A stretch of 13,422 nucleotides of DNA, from assembly GCA_032988165.1 (NCBI GenBank), contig JANTQF010000565.1, forward strand, positions 1-13,422, read 5' to 3'. Below, one piece after another: positions 1 to 9,290 of this stretch. This DNA is from Emmonsiellopsis sp. PD_33. Taxonomy: Eukaryota; Ascomycota; Eurotiomycetes; Onygenales; Ajellomycetaceae. The first letter of the stretch is position 1. Every line of letters starts with the position of its first letter. The translations under genes were made by a program, and so were the position numbers. The notes under the pieces are model-generated. The model saw only the letters and a list, made by a program, of their open reading frames with translations. It was not told where the DNA came from and searched no databases.

Positions 1-719
1 GCAAGTTATAAATTGGGCCTGTATACTAGATAGTTTGAGCTAGAAAATCCTAAGTTTATACTTAGGTAGGTGTCATAGTCACTGACTGCCATACACCTTA
101 AATGAAGAATAATAATAATAATAATACAATAGACTCTCTATTAATAAAAGAAGCTCATATAGTTAAGAACAGTGATATAGTAGTATTCTTTCATAGAGTT
201 GATAATCTTTACCTACTGTGTTATTAGATATATATCAGATTTAACTATTTTATTCAGTTCTTAGATGTCAATGACAGGGCAGCCTTTCTGTATGCTATTT
301 ACTTCCTTTCAAACTATAAATACTGAGTATCTGGAGGGAGTGTGGTCTGTTGCCCATTTCATGCACTCTTAAGCATATAATTTATTAAAGAGTTCATTTA
401 TGACCTCACAGTCTTTCTGGCCTAAAGAGTATACCTTTACTTAAGTTTGAAGCTTATAATCCTTCAGTGGTAAGAGGGGAATTTATATTTACTCATCCTC
501 TAGTAGGTCTATGACATTGCCACAGTCTTCTCAGATTTTGGAGAATTTATTGCAAATCTATATGAAGTATTTTATAGTCTCCTCATTATCATAGATTGTT
601 ATATTATTGAGTAGTTTTACTTCTACCCCAATGGAATTAATATTAATAGCATGTGGAGATTCCTCTAGTAACTCTGATATATTCAGGTTGTCATTCAGCT
701 CTTACTGAGGCTGTTTCTT
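1..719 (-). pseudogene. Reverse transcriptase pseudogene (N-terminal half, Ty3/Gypsy)
   Basis: The frame continues from the linker. It gives an E-rich approach region, then VYSLGQKDCEVINELFNKLY (about 290-350), matching the fungal RT entry segment, and KWATDHTPSRYSVFIV with the following Trp codon changed to TGA. Next come a PVIDI.ELNKI block and motif A at about 144-170, which ends in SFFY (FFY codons 144-152). The motif A catalytic Asp is replaced by Asn. Downstream an (ATT)n run at 106-126 occupies the usual charged segment, and near 20-40 an LGF..SNYLVYR stretch corresponds to the conserved GF.NSPAYVQR segment. Motif B/C with the YxDD box is off the window. Stops are TAG, TAA or TGA, mainly at Gln and Trp positions. 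Confidence 0.85.
106..126. repeat. (AAT)n microsatellite inside the RT relic
   Basis: There are about six AAT units on the plus strand, which read as a run of Ile codons on the minus-strand RT frame. They lie between RT motif A and the conserved GF.NSPAYVQR-like segment. The segment appears about two codons longer than in typical relatives, which fits a small in-frame expansion after inactivation. Confidence 0.7.
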
Positions 720-1635
720 AGGTAGACTAAGAGCTAATAGTTTCATCATGGAGTTAATCAAGTATGTACTAGTAACATCATATTCTCTCAGAGTGCTAAT
801 ATGGGATCTCTGTGGGATTATGACCTGCCTATTCATGTTATTGATGACATGAGTAAATAGGAGATTATGATCTATAATTTGCATATATATCTGAAGTGGT
901 GGCATGATAGGGTTGAAGATATAATCCCTATCTATAGATAGATATTCCTCTTTATTAAGGTAGCATTTGAGGGGAATTTTTACCTCTAATCTAAGTAGAA
1001 TAATGACTTTAGTATCTAAATATACTAATCTAGTAGCTAGATTGTTTTTTCTTGGTATTACTAAAATTTTGACTTCTACATTCTCACATGACTTTATTTA
1101 TAGCATTCTTTTATTTAAATCTATGGTGATGCTCTCCAGCATCATGTTATCTATACTAAGTAGTAGGTTGACATAAAGATTGTTAATGATATGTATTTTC
1201 ATCAAGATCTGAATAAGTACTAGTGTATATTTCTTGTCTAGTAGAATTATAGGTAATGTGAGTAGAATTATAATCATCTCAGAGGATTCTATAGAGTCTC
1301 TAATGCCTCTAACTAGTATTTATAGATAAATTAGGCATGATATCTTATCACATTGTTGCTTAAGGAACTTCTTACTTATAAGTATCATTATGCAGCCAGA
1401 GTCTACACATATTAGTAGTGACTTAAAGGCATTCTGGCAGAACATCATGGTGGTAGCATATTTTCAGTTGCAGAATGTATAATTATATGGTGTATCTAGA
1501 TTAACTAATCACTAAGATACTATTACTTATAATATAAAGTCAGAACTCATATAGAAGGCCTGTAGAGTTATCATGTAAGTCTTCAGGTGCTTATATAAAT
1601 TATTATGTAAATTAAATAGTGATAAACACTTCATC
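720..1635 (-). pseudogene. Zinc finger end, retropepsin and protease-RT linker pseudogene
   Basis: In the pol frame the segment opens with the second Cys and the CLSLFNLHNNLYKHLKT part of a C2HC-like finger; the final Cys position reads Tyr. The aspartic protease active site is CVDSGC, with the catalytic Asp codon at 1401-1403. It is followed by the second half of the retropepsin fold, including an ..LLSIDNM segment at the place of the usual IG.D turn. From about 960 to 700 the frame matches the fungal linker between protease and RT: a DRDYIFNP block, a YMQIIDHN block, then a VIIPQRSHISTLREYD block. This last part stays open from 905 to 705. The protease would cleave the Gag-Pol polyprotein. 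Few stops occur here compared with Gag, but flanking damage makes it non-functional. Confidence 0.82.
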
Positions 1636-3120
1636 ACATTTATAATAGGTAGCTGTTATGAGGTCTACATGAAATGTATCTACCTCTAGATCATATATAC
1701 CATCATTATATAGCTACTTCTGTGGATCATTCATAGGCATTTCTGCATCATTATAGTAAGGGTTAAACTCTGTCTTCTAGCTATATGAATCTTTCATGGA
1801 CTCCTTTAATTCCTTGAGGTTAGTATGAAATGCTACTTATTTGCATGGCTGCTAATTTCACAGCTGCCTGCCAGATAGGTTAGTATTAGAGGTACTCTTA
1901 GGTGCTAGTAGCTGAAGCTGTTGCTTCAGAACTGACAGTTCAGGATAATCTTACTAAGCTTTATCTTAGTAATTTTCATCATACTGGTTGTAGTAGCTGC
2001 TATATTGATTGTTATTACTATCATATTGATTGTTGTTTCCACTGTAGCTGTAGTACTATTTATTAGTATAATTCTATGCCTGATACCTAGGCTGATATTA
2101 GTAAGTAGGCTGTTCAAACTAGCAGGGGTACAATTCTCTACTACACTCACAGTAATTACTCTGAGGGGTAAAGTTATTATAATAAGATTTATACTGATTA
2201 TACATACTATTTATATACTAATTATTACTTGTAAATCAATCTATCTAATTAATCTACTTACAGTAAATAATCTCAGTAAATTCTTCAATAGTCATGTCCT
2301 CTTTCAGCTCATTAATAGTGACTCATAAGGTGACATCTAGGTTGTTCCATGCATGTAGGATCTGGGCATACTTAATGTCTTCTTAGCTGCAGTGTTTAAC
2401 AGCTAAAGATACATTTAGAATATAGGAGGTTGGACTGCACCTATCATAAAGATTCTAAAGTGAGTATTTTATCTTATTAAGCTTTTATAGTGCTTGACTA
2501 CCCTTAATGTGAAATCACCATTGGAGAATTTTAATCCACTCTTTTACTCTATTATTAGTTATAATAAGACCTGTACAGATGATATTATTAAGCTCCTAGT
2601 TCTACTAGAATTCTACTTCTTCTTTGAGATATAAATCTAAATTCTATTAGATCCTTGCTGCATTCCTGATTAAGGCTGTGATTTTAAGCTAGTTCATAAA
2701 TGCATGTACATTCTTATAATAGGTCTTGTCTTCTTTATTAATAACATCATCACAGCCTCATAATGTCAGTGCATCAGGATAGAAAAAACTAATATCCTGG
2801 GGTTTCCATGGAGTAGTTAATATCAGTGGTGCAGGTAGAGGCTGCATTGGTGACTGAGCTAATATCAGCTAAGTAGTAGTAACTCTAGTGTAGAAGAGTA
2901 ATTTCTATAGGATTTGCATTTAATGTAGAGTGAAACCTGTATTATCAGTAGATTTACTAGTGCCTGCAGCAGCTGAGATGCTATTCACATTTGACATATT
3001 ATCTAGCTATCTAATAGATAGTAGCTGTAAGAGTTGCTCTTTATTAGTTAGAGTTATATTTAGGGTTTCTAAAGACTCTATGAGTATTGGCTTTAATGCT
3101 CTGTGAAATAATGTGCTGCT
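1636..3120 (-). pseudogene. Gag pseudogene of Ty3/Gypsy element
   Basis: A plausible start codon is at 2997, and the same frame stays readable further upstream to about 3120. At about 2780-2810 the frame reads WKPQDISFFYPD, the hallmark of the fungal Gag-like capsid family, followed at 2250-2750 by its conserved course (a YY.NVHAF segment, an EWI segment with W intact, then the EDI.YAQILHAWNNL segment). At about 1950-2200 comes an Asn/Gln/Tyr-rich low-complexity tail, common in these Gags. The end enters a zinc finger with the Cys of YYKC at 1636-1638. The frame contains many stops (TAG, TAA and TGA at Gln and Trp positions). Gag would package element RNA in cytoplasmic particles. The family assignment is firm; the exact start is uncertain. 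Confidence 0.85.
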
Positions 3121-4460
3121 TGATATCAAGTTAATCTATAAGAATAGTTAAGTTAAATAGGATGAGATGTTATCCTCTGAGTATGACTTTAAATTTAGTG
3201 GGAGGTATATCTATCTTATTGGTAAAGTCTTGAAGAATGTCTCTTCTCAGTAGGTAAACATGCAGCTCTATTTGAAGTAGTCTATGTAATTGTGAAATTT
3301 GAGAACTACTTGATTAAGTGATGAGCAATTAATAAGCTAGTCTGATGATATCAGTAAGACCATCTGAGCATCTTTAGAACTTCCATGTGAATTGGCTTGT
3401 AAGTGTGTACACTCTTGTGATTCTATAGATGCCTACCTAGACTTAAATAGGAGGTTTAGATAGATAATTTACTTAGTTATAAATATTACTCTTATAATCA
3501 TAGTATTCTGTAAAGAGTTATAATGAGAGAAGTTAGAGTTGAAATATTTAATAATCTGATGAGTAAGTTCTATTATTCAGACATGAAAGGTCATTCTGTG
3601 GTTCTTTGAATATAAGGGCTGCTGATGTTAATGATTATTATTAGATAAAATAGATCTTTCAAGGGGAAGAGTTCACAGAAAAGTATGGAAAGTAAGAAAG
3701 ACACTATGTTATTTTAGGGATAAGAGTGGCTGGAAGATGCATGCTAATGCAATAGATATATATATACTATATCCTTTTGAGGAAAGAATCATGGAAAATC
3801 TCAGAAAAACTTGAAAATTGGAAAGAGAGAAAGCATTTTTTAAGAGGGTAAAAAAATAGGTAATTTCTGAGAAATGTATGGGGAATTTATATGGGAGCTT
3901 CAAGTAGTTAATTTACAGGCAAATAGTGGTTTGAACACAGTACAATAAATTTCTATAATAGTAGCTCAGAATCAGGGGTAACATAGTGAATGAAAATAAG
4001 TAACTAGAATAAATATAATAGGGTAATTCCTATGAAAGTTCTGTGGGTGGCTTGAGATTTTCTTACTGAGTTCAGCAATCTGAGATAGACATTCATGGAT
4101 TCACCAGGGGATCAAGTAAAGCAGTACATGTAGAGAAAGATGAGAATACAATTCAAATTAGGATTATCCATAATGAGAATAAAGCTATTCAGGTACTAGG
4201 TATAGAGAGCTGTTCATAAGGAGGATGAGGTCTGGGTAGGTATGGCTTTTAGAGAAGAACAGTCTGTAAAGTGAATGAGATAAGTAGAAGAGATAGAGAA
4301 GAGATAGGAACCCATTAAAGGAAAAATAAAAGTAATAAGGACAGGAAGATACAACAACAACTCATTATAAAGACTAAGGAACCCACAGAGAACCTTACAT
4401 TTTTTACAAACACATACTACTAATTATAATTGAGATAACTTGAGATCAAAACATTGTGTA
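3121..4460. other. AT-rich stretch with no recognisable gene
   Basis: The part just above 3120 should contain the 5' leader and LTR of the minus-strand element, but no LTR ends could be confirmed because no second copy is in the window. From about 3640 to 4400 the plus strand is markedly purine-rich (A and G). All six frames carry stops about as often as expected for this composition. In the frame shared with the downstream integrase I could read a continuous conceptual protein only with about one stop per 14 codons and no motif I recognise. There is no RNase H or RT motif, so the plus-strand element below is truncated or too eroded here. Confidence 0.5.
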
Positions 4461-5663
4461 GAATAAGGTTGATTTCTCTATATTTCTAGACTATCTATGG
4501 CTATTTATATCATAGGGCCTGACTAAGCTATATAGGTGACTAAGCATCATGGATATTTCATGGCATGGAGCATGCATGCATAATAAGAACTACTTTAAAA
4601 GAAGTATTATTAGAAGGAAATTCATCAGGATATTTCAGAGTTTATCAACATGTATAATATTTACAAAAGAGTGAAGTCACTGAAATACTACCCATACAGT
4701 ATCTTATTAGCTCTGCCTATTTTCAATTGTCCCTGGAAATTAATATCAATGGATTTCATTGTTGACCTGCCTAAGTCTCAATTTAAAGGTCAAAAATATG
4801 ATAGTATCTTGATCATTATGAACTATTTTACTAAGATGACTAAATATATTCTTTATTTGAAGACTATTAAAGTATCAGAGCTTGCTGAACTTTTCATAGA
4901 TTCTATTATCTATAAATATGATTCTTCATTATTATTAATAATGAACTGTAGGTTCTTATTTATCAGTCATTTTTAATCAGCTTTCTACTATCATCTTCAT
5001 ATATGCTAAAATTTAAGTACAACTTTTCATCCTCAAACTGACAGTCAAACAGAACATCAAAATCAAACCCTTAAGTACTATCTCTGAACTTATTGTGCTT
5101 ACTATCAAGATAATTGGATGTAGCACCTTTTAATGGCACAATTTGCATATAATTATACTAAATAAGCTTTAATGGAAGTATCTCCTCTCTTCACATTTAT
5201 GGGATTTAATCTGAATTTGCCCTGAGATGTTGCAGATGACACCCCTAAAGGAAAGGCAAGCTTTACTGTCAATTAAAAACCTCAAGAAGTTTCAGATGTT
5301 ACAAAGAGACTTAATATATTAATAGAAATACATGAGAGATTGACAACTAGTCTATAACACATCACCAACAAGTAAGCAACATATTATAATCAAAAACATA
5401 AGCTAATATCATTTAATATTAGAGATGAAGTCCTTTTATCAGTAAAGAATATTAAAATGACTAGACCTTGTAAAAAGCTAGATAATTGTTAGCTTAGTTC
5501 ATTTTCAATTATCAAAATTATTGATAGATAGACTTATCAAGTTCAATTATCTTATTCTTTTGGTTGAATACACCTCATTTTTCATGTGTCTCTCTTAGAA
5601 CCTTACTAATAATGAGTAGGATCAGAACCACCTTGCCTCAATAACATTGAAATTAAAGGAGAT
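4461..5663 (+). pseudogene. Integrase pseudogene (HHCC zinc region, DDE core, C-terminal domain)
   Basis: The order is as in all Ty3/Gypsy integrases. A KHH motif at 4542-4550 starts the HHCC zinc-binding region, and its two Cys near 4650-4670 both read Tyr. A YYW-like site has TAG for Trp. The core begins at about 4690, with the PWKLISMDFIVDLP block carrying the first catalytic Asp at 4752-4754. A YDSILIIMNYFTKMTKYI segment follows. The second Asp of the DRG.LF site reads Asn (AAC, 4944-4946). The third acidic residue is kept as Glu at 5052-5054 within FHPQTDSQTEHQNQ. The C-terminal domain shows AQFAYN and GFNLNLP, then a KHKL...RDEVLL segment and the HVSLLEPY end at about 5575-5610. The piece 4650-4976 is open by itself. 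The enzyme would insert element cDNA, but it is inactive here. Confidence 0.9.
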
Positions 5664-5861
5664 TTGAAGTATATAGTGGAGGATATTTTGAATAAACAAC
5701 TAGAACAAAACAATAAATCAAAGTACTTAGTTAAATGGGAAGAATATCCCACTTTGAAGAATATATGGGAATCATTGAATAATTTGGAAAATTTAAAGAA
5801 CTTTGTCACAGCCTGGGAGGCTGCTAATCAGAATCAAGACATGGGAGTTTCTTATAATTAA
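5664..5861 (+). pseudogene. Integrase C-terminal chromodomain, frame still open
   Basis: There are 65 residues, starting MKYIVEDILN and ending at TAA. They match the chromodomain fused to chromovirus integrases. YIVE opens the fold, and KYLVKWEEYP carries the aromatic Trp and Tyr. A KNIWESLNNL segment follows with the second cage Trp, then a helix LKNFVTAWE. In living elements this module targets integration to marked heterochromatin. All three Trp codons (TGG) and all Gln codons (CAA, CAG) in it are intact, unlike in the integrase immediately upstream. The ATG at 5664 is almost certainly an internal Met of the former polyprotein rather than a real start. Confidence 0.85.
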
Positions 5862-6129
5862 AAGTCAAATAGAAAGAGGAAGCACTAGCCCTCTACTCTT
5901 TTCTCCCATTAAGTTTTTAAGTAGGTAGATAGGTTTCCATGGTCTAAGGATAGATAATACTCTTCTCCTAGTTTTCCTAAAGAGTTTAGGAGTTTAATGA
6001 GGTTGTTAACTCACATCAGAATAGGAAATGAAAAGAGTATTATACTCAAAAAGGCCAGATAAACAATTTAATATTCTTTAGCTTAAAGGCACTGGCCTAA
6101 AGGCACCACAGGAGAAAAAAGGAAAAGTA
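5862..6129. other. AT-rich spacer, possible LTR remnant
   Basis: This follows the stop of the plus-strand integrase. It begins with a short purine run (5871-5882), which is where a polypurine tract and 3' LTR should lie. I see no TG...CA-bounded repeat with a second copy in the window and no coding signal. Confidence 0.35.
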
Positions 6130-7560
6130 AAATAAAAAGATAAATACTCTCCCCACACAGATGCCATGATACCTCCCAGAATAATCTATTTTCAGTTATA
6201 ACCCTATATCTTCCAATTAATAGAATACACCTCTTCCTCCTTCACTCTCATCTATTCTACTATTAGTTTACATGTTAGTGCTATTTAAAGGGATTTTGTA
6301 CTTACCATCTTCTTTAGTAATTTCTTTATCTTCCAAAGTTCCTCCTTCTACTCCTCTAACTCCTTTACAATCTGATGCAGCAGGGCAGCACACTCTAAAC
6401 TCATCAAGATAGGTATGAAGGTAGTTTGCTCTTCAGCAGGCATTCTCTTTCTAATGTAGATTTCTACATCAGAGGTGAACTAATAATAGAAAGTCTTAAA
6501 ATACTTCTAAATATTATATCTTACACAGTTAAGATTTATCAGCTCCTATATCTTTCATAGCTTTTCATGAAATCTTACCAGTACTTATAGTTTTTATTAG
6601 AAATCATGTCACAACTGAATAGACAGAGAAATAGTACTTATAGGGTGATAGCATGCATTATTTTTACAGTAATACTCACAGTTATTATACTGTAACTACT
6701 TCACACACACTACCCTCTAATCATTATAGAAAAGCTTCACACAGTGCAGGCAGAAGACTCAATCTATATAGTATTTCTCTATTAGAGCATTATTAGCTTC
6801 TAACTTCTCAGAGAGGTTAGAATCAGAATCAGAGGACTCAGAAGACTTTAAAGAGAAATTTAATTTATATTAATTAACCTCCTCATTCTCATCTTCATCC
6901 TCATCTTCCTCCTCTTTTTCATCTCCTAACTCTAAAGAGCCTTCTACCTCCACTAACCACTTAAAATAACTCTCTATATAGAGGGCTCTATCCTCACAAT
7001 CTTCCAACAGAGAAGAACATAGAGAGCTACTAATAGAATTATTAGTATTAGGCCCAGGCAATGAATTGTCATCCAACTAGAAAACTAATTAGCTACTTAT
7101 TACTACTAATTTACATTCATAATACTTACATTAAAGTCATCAGATTCTGAGACTTCCTAGATGCTATCCTCAAGATCTTTCTTCTTCTTTTCAATACCCC
7201 CTTCTTAACAGCACTAGAGTCATTTCAGTGACCCCACAGCACACACAGGCTTCAAATTGAAATTAAAGGCCTTATTTGCAGAAACAGCAACAAATAAAGA
7301 CACTATTTTATATTAGATTCTATCTCTCTCTTCTGATATCATGACAGACTTACTGGTGATAATAGGTGAGAAGGGCCAACAGAGTCTCTTAAACTTATAT
7401 TTAATATTGAAGGTGCAAATGAACATGAATATGGCTATTTTAATCTATTTCCTCTATTAATCTTTACTCTGTTCTTTGCAGTGTATTTTTCTCTTGTTTT
7501 CACACTCATTCTGGCATTTTTGAGATGGATTTTAGACTTATCAGAGTGCATTATGAGATG
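6130..7560 (-). pseudogene. Unidentified intron-containing gene relic with Cys cluster and acidic tract
   Basis: I do not recognise this family. On the minus strand a candidate exon ends at 7130 (..SDDFN), followed by a GTAAGT donor (7129-7124) and a 53-nt intron ending in TTTTCTAG (acceptor AG at 7078-7077). A long exon in the same phase runs from 7076 to 6306. It ends at a second GTAAGT donor, whose 54-nt intron contains CACTAAC as branch site and ends TAG at 6252. The last exon runs from 6251 to about 6130. The long exon reads: a Ser/Asn-rich start, an ALYIESYFKWLVEVEGSLE helix-like stretch, an acidic Asp/Glu run at about 6870-6910, a FCLHCVKLF Cx2C pair at about 6740, a further group of Cys near 6650-6690 (NNCEYYC...NACYHPI), then a coiled-coil-like Lys/Glu end (ELEE.KEELWKIKKLLKKM). 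Upstream, to about 7560, the frame is still readable (a TFNIKYKFKRLCWPFSPI block), but the start is unknown. About a dozen stops fall in the long exon. It could be a transposon-encoded accessory protein or a lost host gene. Confidence 0.55.
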
Positions 7561-7989
7561 ATTGCTGAGAGGAAGTTTTTTGTGTGTGAAAAACACTTAT
7601 CTATACTCCTTCACCTCATCTACCTCTCATTACTGTGATAATTCTATATGAATTCAATATTCACCTTGCAACACTCTAATCTCCCTGTTGCCCCCTTATT
7701 CCTCATATGATTAGAGTTTAGAGACTAAACCCTTTTTAAAAGGAAGTAATTGTCATGATCTTACACTAATAATATATTATTCTACTGGCTAGACATTCTA
7801 TAACTACCTCATCAAACTTCATTATATATATCATCATATATCTCATCATAGAGTTCTATCTGGGCTTAATTAAAATATAGTGTTATAGATAAATTCAGCA
7901 GCTCTGAGGAGCTCTATATAGATAGCTACTGACCTCTCAGACTTGCTGGAGATCAGCAATTTATTTATCAATCTATCTAACATTTGAAA
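7561..7989. other. AT-rich spacer between two minus-strand relics
   Basis: No coding signal was recognised. A purine run followed by TGTCATGATC at 7738-7760 resembles a polypurine tract plus Ty3/Gypsy LTR start, but no second copy or matching LTR end was found. The spacer may also hold the C-terminal part of the MULE transposase, decayed beyond recognition. Confidence 0.35.
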
Positions 7990-9290
7990 ATCCTCTCACT
8001 TATTTGCCTATGTATTTCCCTCTTCATAATATTAAGATATCTATCTCCTCTAGTCTAGTAAAGCTCTCATTAATAAACTCTACCTCTCTAAGCTCTGAAT
8101 AGTCTAACCTACTTATTAGCTCTTCATCTCTTTTAAGCATCAACTAATATAGTGCCATCTCTATTCCTAATATAGTAATATTATTACTTAGATATTGGAA
8201 TGTGCTTACAATGTGCTAGATACAGAGTAAATATTTTGTATATGATAAAGCATGAAAAGACACTAAGATAAATGAGGAATTTACATCACTAATAATAATA
8301 GTAGGGTGAGGAATTTAGCATATTATATGATATATTCACAGTAAGTAATTAAGCAGCTACATATAGGAATTAGTCATCTCTAGCATAAACATACTACCTA
8401 TATAGAATGTGCAATTCATAGAGGTACAACTAACTATATTAATTATTGAGAGGTTGAAGCAGTTAATCTTATATGTAGCATTTATAAGAATCATCTCAGG
8501 GAAATTATATAGAAAGATCAGAAAAGCTTTATAGAAGAAAGCAACCTATATAATCTACTGTTCAGAGTCTCTAATGTTAAAAATAATGAAATCCTCTGCA
8601 AAATCTATGAGAGTTACTTGTATTTGAAGATGTCCAGTTAGATATTGATGTTATATAATCTACTACTAATTATATAGATTCTTCATTGTAATTATGAGAT
8701 TTCTACTGTTTTCTGCCTGCATCAAGGTTATTGTCTGGTAGGCTATTAAACTGCCAGTTAAATATTAATTGATTGATTCCAGTGCCTGCTTAATATCTTG
8801 ATGTTTGTATAGGGGTAGGGTAATATCATCTACTGAGCTGTGATTATGATGTGAATCAAGTACCTTTAATATTCAGTTCTTATTGATCTTATTAAAGCCC
8901 TCACTGCTATGGTTATAGAGCTGTAGGGTAAATAGGCAATCTATCTTATATATTAATATATGAGATCTCTTAATCTAATGGTCATTAATTACTGTATATT
9001 TTAATTGATAAGTGTTATCTCTATCACACTGTAGGTAAACCTACTATTCTGTCATTTAAATCTAGTCAAGAAATTGCTTATTATAGTGTAGAATAACAAC
9101 TGTATAACCATGAGAATAAGCTCAGTTATTAATATATTATTTAGTATCTACTTTAAAGAGGAATATGCCTTCAGAGGGTGAGAGGAGCTGCTACAGTGCA
9201 GGATATTCATCTATAGAAGGAGTAGAGATGAAATTGATTCTAATGACTTCTATGATGTATTTCATAATAGTAGAAGTAATGATAGGAATT
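7990..9290 (-). pseudogene. MULE (Mutator-like) transposase pseudogene with FAR1-type zinc region
   Basis: On the minus strand one frame reads the full N-terminal architecture of fungal MULE transposases. It opens with a PSEGIFLF lead-in at about 9150-9175, then a W (as TGA) AYSHGYTVVI block. The FAR1/WRKY-GCM1-type zinc region has Cys at 9026-9028 (LQCDR), Cys at 8936-8938 (KIDCLF), and His at 8846-8848 or 8849-8851 and at 8840-8842 (SHHNHS). A helical spacer follows, then FFYKAFLIFLYNFPEMILINATYK, the start of the MULE DDE domain. Its first Asp reads Asn (8480-8482). The second Asp is kept in IISDVNS (8285-8287). The LLCIWH motif has TAG for Trp (8216-8218) and His at 8213-8215. Beyond about 8150 the frame no longer matches clearly, so the C-terminal third is lost or diverged. 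The enzyme would cut and paste a DNA transposon with terminal inverted repeats and a target duplication of about 9 bp; none could be delimited here. Confidence 0.85.

Larger units (their letters stand above)
1..3120 (-). mobile_element. Ty3/Gypsy LTR retrotransposon relic, gag-PR-RT, truncated by window edge
   Basis: Reading the minus strand from about 3120 down to 1 gives, in the expected order, a fungal Ty3/Gypsy Gag, a C2HC-type zinc finger, a retropepsin, the linker that precedes RT, and the first half of reverse transcriptase. Gag keeps one frame from 2997 to about 1636. Protease, linker and RT share a second frame from about 1628 to the left edge, one nucleotide displaced. The frames are broken by many stops, nearly all where relatives carry Gln or Trp, so decay was mainly by C-to-T change rather than by indels. 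RNase H and integrase would lie left of position 1. No LTR can be assigned: the 3' LTR is outside the window, and no pair is available to define the 5' LTR, which should lie above about 3150. The element cannot be functional. Confidence 0.9.
4461..5861 (+). mobile_element. Chromovirus-type Ty3/Gypsy relic: integrase plus chromodomain end
   Basis: One plus-strand frame from about 4461 to the TAA at 5859-5861 reads through a complete Ty3/Gypsy integrase and a C-terminal chromodomain, without a frameshift over about 1.4 kb and with stops mostly at Gln and Trp positions. The orientation is opposite to the element at 1-3120. No RT, RNase H, protease or clear Gag precedes it, so the 5' part was lost or has decayed past recognition. 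A short purine run (5871-5882) follows the stop and could be a remnant polypurine tract, but no LTR start could be confirmed after it. Confidence 0.88.

Noticed and set aside
2005..2328. Plus-strand open frame of 107 codons, hydrophobic
   Set aside because: It is the antisense of the Asn/Gln/Tyr-rich part of the minus-strand Gag relic; Ile/Val/Leu content is a by-product of that.
3709..3903. Minus-strand open frame of 64 codons
   Set aside because: It is the antisense of a purine-rich stretch, hydrophobic by composition, with no start context or homology I can recognise.
5871..5882. Purine run after the chromodomain stop as polypurine tract and LTR start
   Set aside because: The run is short, is not followed by a TG start, and no second LTR copy exists in the window.
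6600..6700. Typical LINE or CRISPR-like structure inside the AT-rich block
   Set aside because: No regular repeats with unique spacers and no LINE RT motifs. A DFAEDF string at about 8600 looked like a LINE RT YxDD box, but lies in frame with the MULE transposase.
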